Source: Diphasiastrum complanatum (taxonomy: Eukaryota > Streptophyta > Lycopodiopsida > Lycopodiales > Lycopodiaceae). Taken from it: 64,000 nt of DNA. The notes under the pieces are model-generated. The model saw nothing but the letters and a program-made list of their open reading frames with translations, was not told where the DNA came from and ran no database searches. The stretch is taken from NCBI GenBank assembly GCA_029204225.1, contig CM055095.1:78556403-78620402 (forward strand). Direction: 5' to 3'. A program made the translations under genes and the position numbers. Shown piece by piece: positions 25,101 through 34,936 of the stretch (position 1 is the stretch's first letter; every line of letters begins with the position of its first letter).

Positions 25101-27477
25101 CAGCTTTCCACCACAGATTTACCAGATTTTTTAATTAGAATATGCTCAATCAAACAGGTTTAGATTCTACCAAGCTCCCCAAACAGGAAAATATATTCTC
25201 CAGTGTTTGCAATCTAATCTTGTTCCAAGCTCTGCTTGAAAGATACAAGTGTCTGGTCCAACATGACAGCAGGATACTTATGAGCAGTTTTATTATCTTA
25301 AGTGCAATGTCTTGCTTTTTTGTGTTTAGCATGATGCATCCAAGACATTGTTGAGAGGGAATATACATGCACATGCTGTACAGTCACAGATTCATCCTCA
25401 ATATACAACTGAGCTTTGAAACAGATCACTCATCAGATGCATTAAGTTCAAGAAAACTGCAGTAAAGCTAGCTAAAACACGCTGCAGTGACTTACCGATG
25501 CTGCTGGGACTCTGACAATATGAGATATATCATAGCCCCTAACTTCAGCGACGACTTCGGCCATCTCAGCACGTGACAGTCGATTAGGTCCTCCAAGATT
25601 AAACAGCAATTGCATGTGCTTTTCTCCTGAAAGTCTTCCAGTGTTACATGGCGATCAGAATCCTTTCTGTTAAGATGCTGATCAAGCAGCAAAGGCTTCT
25701 TAGAACCAAATCCCAAAAGCATAAATCAGAGCAAAACTCCTGCTGTAGGAGTCTATTAAACAATTCAATTGCACCTGGAAACGAAAAGGTCAATAATACC
25801 TGACAAACACTTAGACAGCAGAGTCTCAATCACGTATACTATGTCCTTGACAAAGACTGGACACCGATATTCATCATGAAAAAACTCCACTGGCTTTCCC
25901 TTTGATAGCTCAGCATCTATCCACTAGAAGCTTCACAATAGCGCACACACATAGAAGATGAATGAAGCTCTATCAACAACAAAAACTTCTCTCAAATCAT
26001 CACTGAATAAAAACTCCCAAACCCAAATCAGATTTCTATGGTACTGGAGGATAAATGATAAAATTGTCTTATACGAAGAAAAACTCAAGAAGAGCCAGCA
26101 CTGACTTTCTTGAGGTTTTTGTGTTGATAACGCAACCCTATTTGCTTAAACTGTGACGAGTGTGGGGTGTCAAATGGGAAAGTTTCCGATGAGGGGGAGG
26201 CTTTGGAATACTAGTCTTTTTAAATAAATACCCAGATAAGCACATCATACTTACATGCAGCAGGGATATATCTCACACTCTTTCACAAGGTGCTTAAAAT
26301 TACTAGCTAAAACATTACTTCGTGTCGCCACTAAAAACCAGTTAACAGAACAAAGGTCCTCCCAACCCTCAATGATGCTCTTAGAATAGGATCTAGGGCC
26401 CTGGTCACCTGGCCAACGGCGACAAATACTACTTATGTTGATACGATGAACAGCATAGCTCAATGAAGCACCACTTTTTATCAGTAGAAAGCAAACAGCA
26501 TCAGGCTCAATGAAAATATACGAACACCTCCATCAGCTTAATGAAGGGATTTACTACGTTTTGACTAGCAAAACTAATTCACCAAGAAAAAAGCTAGTTT
26601 CAGAAAACCATATGCTTGTAGATAGCATTGAGTCAGTGTCATACAATCCATGTTCGTACATTTATTTCATGATTATTGTACAGCAATCACCATTCACGGG
26701 CTTTGTTACATGATGGTCAAATCAAGTCACCGACTCAACAACAAAAATACTAGGAATTCGTTATGTCCCATCGATTTTAAAAAAAGATTGGACATAAGAC
26801 TGACCGAGTAAATCATTCATGCTCAGTGGAGTCTAATTGCAAGGCATTTCCCTTGTTTACCTGGACAGGAAGTGATTTGGTAACTGGTATCAATGGATGA
26901 GGCCCATAGATAATGCTGCTTCTTAGAATAACATGGTTCGGCCAGTTTTCTTTCACAAATTTCTCAGCAGCAACTTTTGATTGACCATAAATGTTAACTG
27001 GTTTTGTCTCATCCTCCTCCAAGTAGAAAGATTTAGAACCAGCATACACTGCAAAATGTAGCAATTAAAACATTAAAAGTTGAACGAGGGTTGGGATTTC
27101 CATGAAGACAAAAACCATGCTTTTCTGTGTTTTGTGTTAGTACCCACAGGATAGAAGCACATTGCTTTTCTGAGTAAGTATGTAGTCTAGAGAAATAAAG
27201 AAGACATCTAACTATTATCTCCTCTCCTGTCTTGACATTTCATCACCCTATCTACATCCTCAGAAAGGAACAAGAAATTCCTTGCCTTGATCAGAAGAAA
27301 ACTGAATAAGCAGAGGAGGATCTGTGCATTCCAGGGATTCAAGCCATTGCACCAACCGGCTGGGCACATTGACATCCATTGCCTTGGAAGGATTTGCTTC
27401 ACATTCACGAGGCACTGACATTGCTGCACAATTGATTACCACCACTGGCTGTTTCTTCCAAACACCCACCAAGTATG
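16072..27477 (-). CDS. NAD(P)-binding Rossmann / RmlD-like (MAT2B-like) protein, 3' five exons
   Basis: Host gene of the extended short-chain dehydrogenase type, related to plant proteins annotated as dTDP-4-dehydrorhamnose reductase-like and to methionine adenosyltransferase beta subunits. Five minus-strand exons join with matching codon phases: 27286-27477, 26861-27048, 25800-25923, 25496-25626 and 16072-16194. They encode about 250 residues. Visible family motifs are [16 protein letters not shown], the FSSDQVYAG block across a junction, the YGQSK (YxxxK) catalytic pair, [33 protein letters not shown] and the closing [12 protein letters not shown]. The N-terminal 60-80 residues with the glycine-rich nucleotide-binding loop are not in the identified exons. 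No stop or frameshift interrupts these five, so the gene may be active if its first exons survive upstream. Confidence 0.88.
17114..17471 (-). repeat. Chromovirus copy 1, 3' LTR
   Basis: 358 bp, TG...CA. It begins on the minus strand with the 16-bp palindrome GTTACGAGCTCGTAAC after the first T. A polypurine run (AAGGGGGAGGGAG) precedes it on the minus strand. At 17239-17267 it has a perfect 11-bp stem (GTCGGCCACGT / ACGTGGCCGAC, 7-nt loop) containing a CACGTG G-box. Confidence 0.95.
17483..22255 (-). pseudogene. Chromovirus copy 1 gag-pol
   Basis: Single polyprotein gene in three pieces. The first, 19604-22255, holds gag, the CCHC knuckle [14 protein letters not shown], protease DDGATHNF and RT with FLDD. 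A 5-bp deletion near 19655 (GLAGY then out of frame) moves the reading to 17722-19674: RNase H ([12 protein letters not shown]), the HHCC integrase finger, and the core with MDFIVG, SDRDSKF and [12 protein letters not shown] 1-bp loss near 17735 ends that piece before the chromodomain, which is intact at 17483-17677 ([18 protein letters not shown]). RT NAPATF reads TAPATF. Only small lesions separate it from a full-length frame. Confidence 0.93.
22256..22951 (-). other. Chromovirus copy 1 untranslated leader
   Basis: About 700 bp between primer site and gag ATG. Compared with the leader of copy 3 (35309-36097) it lacks an internal block, lost between the short direct repeats CTCGCTGGTCTG and CTCGCTGATCTGG that are both still visible in copy 2 (about 46015 and 46110). 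Confidence 0.7.
22952..22964 (-). promoter_or_regulatory. Chromovirus copy 1 primer-binding site
   Basis: Minus strand TGGTATCAGAGCC, one base from the 5' LTR. Complementary to the initiator tRNA-Met 3' end by established rule. Confidence 0.9.
22966..23323 (-). repeat. Chromovirus copy 1, 5' LTR
   Basis: 358 bp, same structure as the 3' LTR, six substitutions different. A TATA-like CTCTATATCAG on the minus strand lies near the inner end, and the short leader follows to the gag start at 22255. Confidence 0.95.
23496..23690 (-). pseudogene. Gypsy protease fragment
   Basis: Minus-strand reading [19 protein letters not shown] followed by [13 protein letters not shown], a retropepsin-like domain with the DDG active site. 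It differs from copies 1-3 (DDGATHNF) and from the one at 28963-29631 (DSGSTHSF). It is fused at about 23690 to LTR-like sequence and cut off at 23496. Confidence 0.8.
23686..24165 (-). repeat. Gypsy LTR fragment
   Basis: The right end reads GGGAGTTGGGTCCTAACA, the complement of an LTR start TGTTAGGACCCAACTCCC. This nearly matches the LTR start at 58091. Its left part shares GATCCTATTCTAAGCATGCC with the LTR at 7949. The left boundary is the fusion to the protease fragment. Confidence 0.55.
24230..25010 (+). pseudogene. Decayed Gypsy RNase H end and integrase
   Basis: Plus-strand frames give [13 protein letters not shown] and [14 protein letters not shown] (RNase H end), then [35 protein letters not shown] and LSTAYPPE-D (integrase core, with SDRD replaced by VDQGA). 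Stops and frameshifts are frequent. It lies inside the host intron, opposite to the gene. Bases 25011-25495 after it are unassigned intron. Confidence 0.7.
25496..25626 (-). CDS. Host RmlD-like gene, exon encoding [11 protein letters not shown]
   Basis: Acceptor CTTTCAG and donor TCG/GTAAG. It encodes [18 protein letters not shown] and [15 protein letters not shown], the family's conserved substrate-domain block, and ends RVPAAS in phase 0. Confidence 0.9.
25800..25923 (-). CDS. Host RmlD-like gene, exon encoding [14 protein letters not shown]
   Basis: Acceptor CTTCTAG and donor CAG/GTATT. It starts in phase 0 with [11 protein letters not shown] and ends with one base of a glycine codon, matching the next exon. 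Confidence 0.9.
26861..27048 (-). CDS. Host RmlD-like gene, exon with YxxxK motif
   Basis: Acceptor TTTTGCAG and donor CAG/GTAAAC. It encodes [30 protein letters not shown] and [18 protein letters not shown] supplies the Tyr and Lys of the dehydrogenase active site. Confidence 0.9.
27286..27477 (-). CDS. Host RmlD-like gene, exon encoding [12 protein letters not shown]
   Basis: It encodes the beta-strand/NCAA block and ends SSDQ plus one base. The 3' splice donor is GC (AAG/GCAAG) rather than GT; the phase joins correctly to the next exon as DQ-V-YAG. The 5' limit at 27477 follows a T-rich stretch ending TAG. A weaker alternative acceptor would start the exon at 27448. Confidence 0.85.
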
Positions 27478-28082
27478 CTACATTCAGCAATAAAGTACAA
27501 TAGAAAAATCTCAAGCATTTCCTATCAATTACTCAATTAGCATTCAACACTCTACCTCCCTGATTAGTTTGGAAAACATTAAGTGATTATACGGAAAAGT
27601 GTCGAGAATACAAAATTTCCAAGAAATGGCTTAGTTGGTTTGTCACATCTATCATGTTGTTTAACCTACCTTCTGATGAGACTTGAAAGGCAATAATCTA
27701 CTGACAGGGCAGGTTATGGCAGATGTGGACGTCTCACGGCAAAAGCAGACAGTCACTTAACCAGTTATTACTCTATTGTTCATCTACGCTAACAAACAAC
27801 TTGACCTTCGACCACATTTCAAAGTTTTGACTCCTACCGCACTTTTTCCGAGGGTATCTTCCACTTTAAATTTATTACTTTCCTCAAAAATTTGACCAAA
27901 TCTATTCAGCATGCTTTTCCCCACCATTGTAGCTACATTTGACTTGCATCAACTCTTATTCCAATTATTCATACCTCCTGCAGTGATTATACACTGGGCA
28001 AGCAAGTGCGACACAAGTCTTTCTCACTTAATTGCACAATTTCACAATTTATGTCATTTGCAACTGCTAATAACAATTTTAC
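27478..28082. other. No gene recognised (upstream intron of the host gene)
   Basis: AT-rich, no open frame of note. The missing N-terminal exons of the host gene were sought here on the minus strand and not seen. Confidence 0.55.
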
Positions 28083-28420
28083 ATGGACATTTTTAACGTA
28101 ATTACGTCATCTTCGTGGATGACTCGGAGATGTATCTGCACTTTATCAACTGCCGGATGGGCAACCGTGAGTTGGAGACGTATGTCCAAGAGTTCAGAGA
28201 TTTTCTTGCCAAGGCACCACTTTTTGATAGGAGATTGGCTCAATGGCAATTCGTGTTTGGATTGCCCGCTGACCATCAAAATGAGGGTAAGCGCAATTGA
28301 CTCCACACCCTTGAGGATGCTATACGAGTGGTGAAAGCCTACGATAGTACTGTGGTGGCCTCATGTAAGATGGTACATGGCCAAACGGCCCCAAAACATA
28401 AAAATGAGACATCAAAATTT
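28083..28420 (+). pseudogene. Gypsy gag fragment
   Basis: The frame at 28115-28300 reads MDDSEMYLHFINCRM, ELETYVQEFRDFLAKAPLF and LAQWQFVFGLPADHQNE, a retrotransposon gag (capsid) signature. It then loses frame. It is the start of the plus-strand Gypsy that was later split by hAT1 and hAT2. It ends at a 12-base T run. Confidence 0.7.
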
Positions 28421-28960
28421 TTTTTTTTTTAATGCATGATGTAGGGACAAGGTGGCCTGACTGTTTTTGTAAGTCTTGCAGATCATGCTTGTGTCAGGGT
28501 ACTCCCAAGTGGCATGAACTGTCATTGGCTCCATGTCCCACATACTAGGATGATTCCAGCTTAGAGGGTGCTGTAAGAAGAATGGGGCGACCTTGAAGGG
28601 GATGCTTGTTCTTCTTATGCAATGTTGGTGGGGCAGTGATATTAGCAGCAAACTGCTGCATTGTAATATCTTGATTTACTTCCCTTGAGATATAAAATGT
28701 TAAATATTTCGTGTTTCTTGTGGGATTGTTGTGTAACATGGTTCAAAGCTTTTTCTATAATCTCAACATTCTTAAGTGTTAAAGATGCTTGGTCATGCCA
28801 ATAAGATGATAGTAGCTTGTAGTTTTGAGGTCTATGGGCATACATATGTCAAAGAAGTACCAGAGGAAAGTGTTGGGAATTTTCTTGAAGTTCTTAGAAA
28901 ATTAGCTGTAGATGAGCTGCTTAAGTTATCGTCCCTGTCACCAGCTGTGCTGACGTACTG
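28421..28960. other. Interrupting segment of unknown origin
   Basis: This ~540 bp separates the gag fragment from the zinc-knuckle/protease part. It begins with a T run (28421-28432), so on the minus strand it would end in poly(A), as a retroposed sequence would. I do not recognise its content in either strand and see no clear target duplication. Confidence 0.4.
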
Positions 28961-28962
28961 AA

Positions 28963-29631
28963 TTGGATGCCGCAGCACATCAAAAGAAGAAAAATAAGAA
29001 GCAGGCAATCAAAGAAAATCTTTGTTTCCTATGCAACAAACCTGGGCATTGTCCGAAATGGCGCCCCGAACGGAAGAACAAATCATTCAATGCCATGTCG
29101 ATGGAGTTATCCACAGGTACGCTTGAATTGATTAAAGATCGTGCATGTTCTTGTAACTTTAGCACATTATCTTTCGGTCCTAGTCAATTGTTTCGAGTTA
29201 GAGGCAAGATATTAGAAAAAGATGTAAATGTTTTGCTAGATTCAGGAAGCACGCACAGTTTCATTGACTCTCGGCTTGTGCAGAAGCTTCAGGTGCCCAC
29301 CATGGCTAGTGATCACCGCTATGTGATCCATATAGCCTCGAGGTCAGACAAGGAGATATGGGATGTAAAAGTCCCCGATCTGGAGCTTCAGATGCAGGAT
29401 TACAATGAGCATCTTTCATTCCATGTCATGCATCCAGATCGTACTGTTGTGACTCTAGGATATGAGTGTTTCTATAATAAATCAGATACAGCAGACATAG
29501 ATTTCAAAAACCATTCTTTGGTATTTAAAGATTGTAATGACAAAAACGTATTAATTTTTTGGGGGATTCATGTACTGCTATTGCCAATGGCTTGCTTGGT
29601 CGAAGGAATGGAAAAAGTCAATAATTCAGAT
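28963..29631 (+). pseudogene. Gypsy zinc knuckle and protease fragment
   Basis: An open frame with CFLCNKPGHCPKWRP (degenerate CCHC) and a retropepsin domain (NVLLDSGSTHSFIDSRLVQK, then ASDHRYVIHIASR and VMHPDRTVVTLG). The usual LGRDWL near the end reads LGYECF. The frame is cut by hAT1 at the 11-bp ATAATTCAGAT. It resumes in the same codon phase at 47333, which shows where this element was split. Confidence 0.85.
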
Positions 29632-29689
29632 CAGACATGAGGGTCTGGGCCAAAGTGCCCGAGTCCGCATCCGCGTCTGACGCCCGGAC

Positions 29690-29822
29690 CCGGACGCGTC
29701 CGACCCCCGGACGCGGGGTCGGACGCGTCCTATTTTTTTTTAATTTTTTTTTTATTAAAGGCTGGACGCGTCCAGAGGATGCGTCCGGGGCCCGGAACGC
29801 GTCCGGGCCCCGGACGCGTTTT
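29690..29822. repeat. hAT1 left subterminal GGACGCGTCC palindromes
   Basis: At least three exact GGACGCGTCC decamers plus variants (GATGCGTCC, GGAACGCGTCC, CCCCGGACGCG), interrupted by poly(T/A). Related GGACACGTCC and GGATGCGGACGCG occur at the other end (about 47263-47300). Clustered short palindromes near both ends are typical transposase-binding regions of hAT elements. Confidence 0.65.
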
Positions 29823-29928
29823 TTTTAAAAAAAAAAAAAAAGCAAAAACCCGCGAGCCCTGCGGACAGTCCGCAGAACCCGAGAGCAGGCAGAGGGCGGA
29901 AGAGGGAGAGTGTGGGAGAGCATAGAGT

Positions 29929-29942
29929 GATAGAGAGAGAGA

Positions 29943-29979
<37 letters not shown>

Positions 29980-30270
29980 TGTTTGTGTGTGTGTGTGAGA
30001 AAATTGTGTGAAAATTGTGTGTTGATTTGTGTGCATTCAGTTGTGTGTGTGTGGTGATCTGTGTGAGAGAGAGAGAGAGAGGAAGAGACAGAGAGTGTGA
30101 GGAACGTAGAGAGAGAGGATTTGTGTGTGTGCACAATGTGTGTGTGTGAGTTTAGGATTTAGGTTCAAGGGTGCTTGGGTTTGGGGTTTAGGGTTTAGGG
30201 CGGGAGAGAGCTTGGATTTCCGTGCTTCTGTGTGTGTGCGTGTGAGAGAGAGAGAGAGAGAGGGAGAGAG
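29929..30270 (+). promoter_or_regulatory. hAT1 transposase upstream region (GA repeats, telomere-like motif)
   Basis: Several (GA)n and (GT)n runs precede the transposase ATG at 30273. GGGGTTTAGGGTTTAGGG at 30183-30200 is a plant-telomere-like repeat (telo-box). Such GA and telo-box motifs are known in plant promoters; a promoter role here is inference. Confidence 0.45.
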
Positions 30271-30272
30271 AG

Positions 30273-33200
30273 ATGGCTGCTCGTCCCATTTGGGATGAGG
30301 TGGAGGTCCTGCCCGACAAAAAGTGGCGTTGCCCTTTTTGTCGAAAGCAGTTCACAGGGAACGCCTATCGGGTTCGAGCACATCTGGGGGGGTTGCGAGT
30401 CCGACCCACAGGGGGACGCTACGGGATCGGCATTTGTATGGTCATCCCCGCTGCGGAGAGGGCTAGCATTATGGAGACATATTCTGAGACAGCTGCTGAG
30501 CCCGGCGAGCCGTCTACAGATGTCGCGGACTCTATTTCTACTGGTGCACCCACTACCACCGACCCTGCCACTGGTACACCCAGCGCCACCGCCCCCACCG
30601 TCGCATCTGCACCCGCCACCGCCGCTGCATCCGCACCCGCCCCCGCCACCGCCAATACTTCCCATGGATCCACGGCCTCCACTGCTGCACCTATGCCTCT
30701 GCCATCACCGTCAGATCTGCACGGCCCGTCCACATCCTCCGCTTCCGCACCTGCACCTATGCCACCACCTCCACATCCGCATCGTCCATCCGCATCCTCC
30801 CAACCATCCACATCCCGAGGCACCAGACAGATGCCCATGTCGGGATCTTTCAGAGAGGGGCAGCACAGAGAGGCCACCAGGACCATAGCACAGATGTTCT
30901 ATGACCTGAACCTCCCCTTTATCATGGCATCATCACGCATCTTTCGAGAGGCTATCTCGAAAGTTGCAGTCTGCGGGCCCGGCTACACACCACCCACAGC
31001 CGACGCACTACGAAGCCCTTTGCTCCAGGACCGGGTTGCATCAGTCAGAGAGAGACTGGCCGCACTGCACGAGGCTTGGGATAGATACGGCTGTCCCATC
31101 ATGGCTGACGGGTGGACTGATCATAGCAGACGTCCACTCATCAACGTGATTGTTTCCAGTTGTTACGGTTCCATATTCTTGCGTAGCATCGACGCCTCCA
31201 AAGAGAGTGCATTCGGCCGAGTACATTTACGGCATCATTCGCGCGGCGATAAAGGAGGTCGGGCCACAGCGCGTTGTCCAGGTATAATATTCTTTCATTA
31301 GTTGCTTGCTCATTTGCTACTTGATGTTGACACAATAGTTCTGCGTAGTTTTCGATTGATTGCAATGTGTTTCTCGAGCTGTGAACTGATCGTGTGAACG
31401 TATCGCAAAGGTTGTGACGGACAATGCGTCCAATTGCCGCAGTATGGGGGAGCTTCTTATGGCAGACTACCCCTCCATTGTCTGGACTCCATGCGCCGCA
31501 CACTCACTGGACCTCCTCCTGCATTCCATCGGGTGCCTGCCTTGGGTCAATGACATTCTCACGAGGGCACTTGCAGACTTCGTCACACGCAAGCGCCGCA
31601 TGACGGCACTTTTCCGCACATTCAGCAGGTAACCTGCCACTTACTTTTTGGCTCGTTCAAGATGCTCTTTTTTTTTTGCTCGTTTCATGTGTGCCTCTCA
31701 TTCCGTTTGTCAATGCAGGCTCGACTTGAAGAAGCCCGCTCGCACCCGCTTCGCCTACCAGTTCATCATGCTTGAGCAGCTACACAAGCTCAAGGGTGAA
31801 TTGCGGCACATGGCCACTTCGGCAGAGTTCACCACCATGGACCTGTCCACGACCCCAGAGGGCTTGGCCTTCCACGAGATCCTCTTCACGGAGCCTTCCT
31901 GGGTGGATATGCAGCAGCTCATGGACGTCATGCGCCCCATCTACTCTGTTCTGAGACTCGTTGATCATGAGGGGTGCACGATGGGCCTCATTTACGAGTT
32001 CATGGACCGCATAGGCGAGTCTCTCCAGCGTTCTGAGCTGGACCCTGCCAGGTATAACTTTTTTCCGTCTCACCATCCTTACTTCCATTTCGCACTCTGT
32101 TTCGTCTTGCTGCCGCAACACGATGGTATGTAACTGTTGCCTCCACGTGGTTTGGTCCACAGGTTGGAGCCTATCAGGCGCTTGTGGCAGCGGCGATGGG
32201 ATAAGTTTCACCAGCCCATTCACAGTGTGGCCTACATACTGCATCCGCTGTTTCAAAGTGAGAGGCAATACGACGATGCAGAGCTGCGTGCGGACTGGTT
32301 CGCATACATCCGCCTCCTCAACAGCGACATTGGGTTCCGCAGCAGGCTCGAGGTACAGAGGCTCGGTTACAGGTAAACTCTTGATCTATCGCACGCTGTC
32401 GTTCGTTCAATTTCCCTTCGTGGGCTCAAGTGTACTCACGCATATCGTTGCTCAACTGCAGGCACTCTCTGGGGCTGTTCGGCGAGGACCTTGCACGTGT
32501 TCAAGAGAACAGGCTCTTGCCTGCATCATGGTGGGAGAGCTACGGTGCCGGACGGCCAGACCTGAGGACGCTCGCGCTCCGAGTCCTTTCACAGGTACGT
32601 TGTCTTGTCTCATTCATCCAACCAGTTTTCGCATTTTCTCTACAAGGTTGGTACTCACTCGAGTTGTTGCCAATTAATGCAGGATTGTTCTACTTGCGTG
32701 TGTGAGCGGAACTAGTCAGCGTTCAGCCTTGTTCACATGAACAGGCGGAACCGTCTGACGACGGAGTGGTGCAATGACCTGGTGTACTGCAACACCAACA
32801 CCAGAGTGGTTCGACGCATCACGGAGAGCATGAGGGCAGGAGGCGCACACACCCCACTGCTGCAGGTATATTTCGTTGCTCTGTCATTTTGCTTTCGTAT
32901 TGGTTTGAGACATTCAGTTTAATGCCCTCACGGTTGCTTCGGCTATTCTCACGAATGATTGACTTGTGCAGGTCAATCCCGATGAGTGCCTGCTTGCAGC
33001 GGCAGATCACGAGCCAGAGGTTGATCCGGACGATGCTGTTCGGCGTGCTCTGCGGGGTGATCCCGAGGATGATGCCGATGCCGATGAGACCACCACCCTC
33101 CTTGCTGACGTTCCATTGCCCTCCTCTGATGATGAGCCCACATATGATTCAGACGAGACAGTCGACCTAGCAGGGGATGGTCCACGTGCCCCACCCAGTA

Positions 33201-33573
33201 CCCCCGCATCACGCCCCCTTTCAGATGATGGCTGGTCAGAGTTTGCGAGGGAGACAGAGGCTGCTGCCCAAAGACATATATCGCAGAGACGACTCAGAGC
33301 ATCACAGGCAGGCAATTCCTCCCAGAGACCCCCCCGTGGCAGAGGGAGACCCCCAGGTAGGAGTGTACCACAGAGGTTCCTTCCGGCAGACAAAGAGGCA
33401 GGCCAGCCAAGAGGGAACGCACTGATGATTTTTCTAGTCGTCTCTTGACAAGCGTTGGCCCAGACCTAGAGGAGTCCCAGATGCCTCCAGACTCCGAGCC
33501 AAACTTTGTGTTTGACACCCCTGCAGATGCATCTGGCACGCAGAGGGATGATTTGTTTAGCGCAGACTTGTAG
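30273..33573 (+). pseudogene. hAT1 transposase (BED, DUF659, hAT dimerisation, AT-hook)
   Basis: DNA-cutting transposase gene. Exons by splice signals: 30273-31281, 31411-31628, 31719-32051, 32163-32372, 32462-32594, 32683-32865 and 32972 to about 33573. Exon 1 has a BED zinc finger (WRCPFCRKQFTGN...VRAHL), a Pro/Ala/Ser-rich stretch and DUF659 (GCPIMADGWTDHSRRPLI). Exon 2 has VVTDNASNCRSMGELL and TPCAAHSLDLLL. Exons 3-6 carry the C-terminal part ending WWESYGAG, ALRVLSQ, CVCERN. An AT-hook (PRGRGRPPG) follows in an acidic tail. Lesions: a frameshift at about 31211-31219, TAG at 32713-32715 where related proteins have Trp after CERN, and a frameshift near 33360, after which an alternative frame reads RQRGRPAKRER to 33573. 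It is therefore inactive as written. Confidence 0.88.
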
Positions 33574-33733
33574 ATATTGATACACATTTTAGCATCATGT
33601 ACAATGGCATCAGATGAGATGTATATATTTTTTTACAGTCTATTTGTGTCATGGCTAATTTATCATGGTTGCTTACAAATGGTTAGCTCTGTGAAGTTTG
33701 AATGGTTAGTCAACAATGGTTTGCTCCGTGCAA

Positions 33734-33794
<61 letters not shown>

Positions 33795-34347
33795 AGCACA
33801 TATGCATCTCATTCAAAACATATGCATCATGTTCAACCATTTAACATAAGACCCTAAACCCGACACCCCAACAAATGGCACAATTAACACAACACCCCAA
33901 ACCCTAACAAATCACCCTAAACCCACAACCCCACAGCCATAACCATCAAAACAAGCCACAAGCATAATCATCATCCATAAACATCATTAACGCCACCCAC
34001 GTCCTCATTGTGTCGTAGGCATTGCACCACAGGTATGTGCAGATTCGACATCAAAGCTGCACTTGTGCAGCATACACTTAAACCTACGTAGAATGTATTA
34101 ATGGTCCAGGAATACAGGCGTGGGGGTTCGTGGGGCAGGTACCGTAAATTTCGACATCGTATTGTAGCGAGTTGGAGTAGTGCCATAACTAATTAGTAAG
34201 TTGTTGTAGTTCATCCGGGAAGAAACCGATCCCCTAAACCGAGTCACAGTAGTGTATAGCTTGTCACTCTTCTGGTGAGCCCTAATTTCCCCCAAAGACT
34301 TTTGCACCTAAGAGCTTGTCACTCTTCAGGTGAGCGTTCACCTTTCC
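33574..34347. other. hAT1 3' region: (GA)n and CCCTAAA-like motifs
   Basis: No gene. It holds a 56-bp (GA)n run at 33737-33792 and a stretch with ACCCTAAACCC-type motifs at 33851-33935. These are in the opposite orientation to the TTTAGGG motifs left of the transposase. It continues, after the Gypsy nest, at 46940. Confidence 0.6.
33737..33792. repeat. (GA)n microsatellite
   Basis: Uninterrupted GA dinucleotide run of 56 bp in the hAT1 3' region. Confidence 0.95.
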
Positions 34348-34705
34348 TGTAATAGTTCCTAACACCACAGTAGGGCAAACACTAACTCATCCACCCAACC
34401 TTGCCTACTCCCTGATATAGAGTAAGCCCCTCCTAGCCCAGTGTGAGGACTGGTAGCATGCTACTGCCAAGTGTCGGCCACGTGGCACTGACGTGGCCGA
34501 CTGCACGTCGGGACCCAACTGGGGGCCCTATCCTGCTGACAGGGTCCCTAGGCTGTGTTAGGCCCGCCATGGCTATGGACCGTGCTGGGGCACACTACTC
34601 ACACTGTCTTGCCCTGTTGGTCATGTACGCTGGACACGACCCTGACTGTGGTATCTGACCTATCTGTGTTCTCTAGGGTTCGGCACTGGTTACGAGCTCG
34701 TAACA
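34348..34705 (-). repeat. Chromovirus copy 2, 3' LTR
   Basis: 358 bp, same structure as in copy 1, with the ATAGTTCCT and CTCATCC variants. It is followed by the polypurine tract and the chromodomain coding end. Confidence 0.95.
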
Positions 34706-34716
34706 CTCCCTCCCCC

Positions 34717-34936
34717 TTAAGAACCGTCTTGGTCCTCTAAGACAAAGTCTGGAAAAATCTTGCGAAGGACGCTGCCTCTTTCCCAAGTGGCATTCTCAAC
34801 AGGCTGATCATTCCACTTAACCAGATATTCTCGGTATAGAGTATGACGAGTCTGCGTCTCTCTACTATCAAGAATCTCCTCTGGTTCATGTGGAGGTTGT
34901 TGAGGATCCAATGGGAGAACTAGAACACTGTCCCCT
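34717..34936 (-). pseudogene. Chromovirus copy 2 chromodomain end
   Basis: Open frame 34717-34911 ([18 protein letters not shown], ending in a stop next to the polypurine tract). It is separated from the rest of its pol gene by copy 3, inserted at 34937. Confidence 0.92.

Noticed and set aside
29730-30136. Ser/Leu/His-rich minus-strand frames upstream of the hAT1 transposase
   Set aside because: Low-complexity readings of GA and GT repeats.
30195-30886. Gly/Cys-rich minus-strand frames opposite hAT1 exon 1
   Set aside because: Shadows of the Pro/Ala/Thr-rich transposase exon; no start context or domain.
34443-34658. A 71-codon frame ([14 protein letters not shown]…) repeated in all six Gypsy LTRs, looking like a conserved small protein
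   Set aside because: It lies wholly inside the 358-bp LTR and is conserved only because the LTRs are nearly identical; no domain and no codon-level conservation can be claimed.
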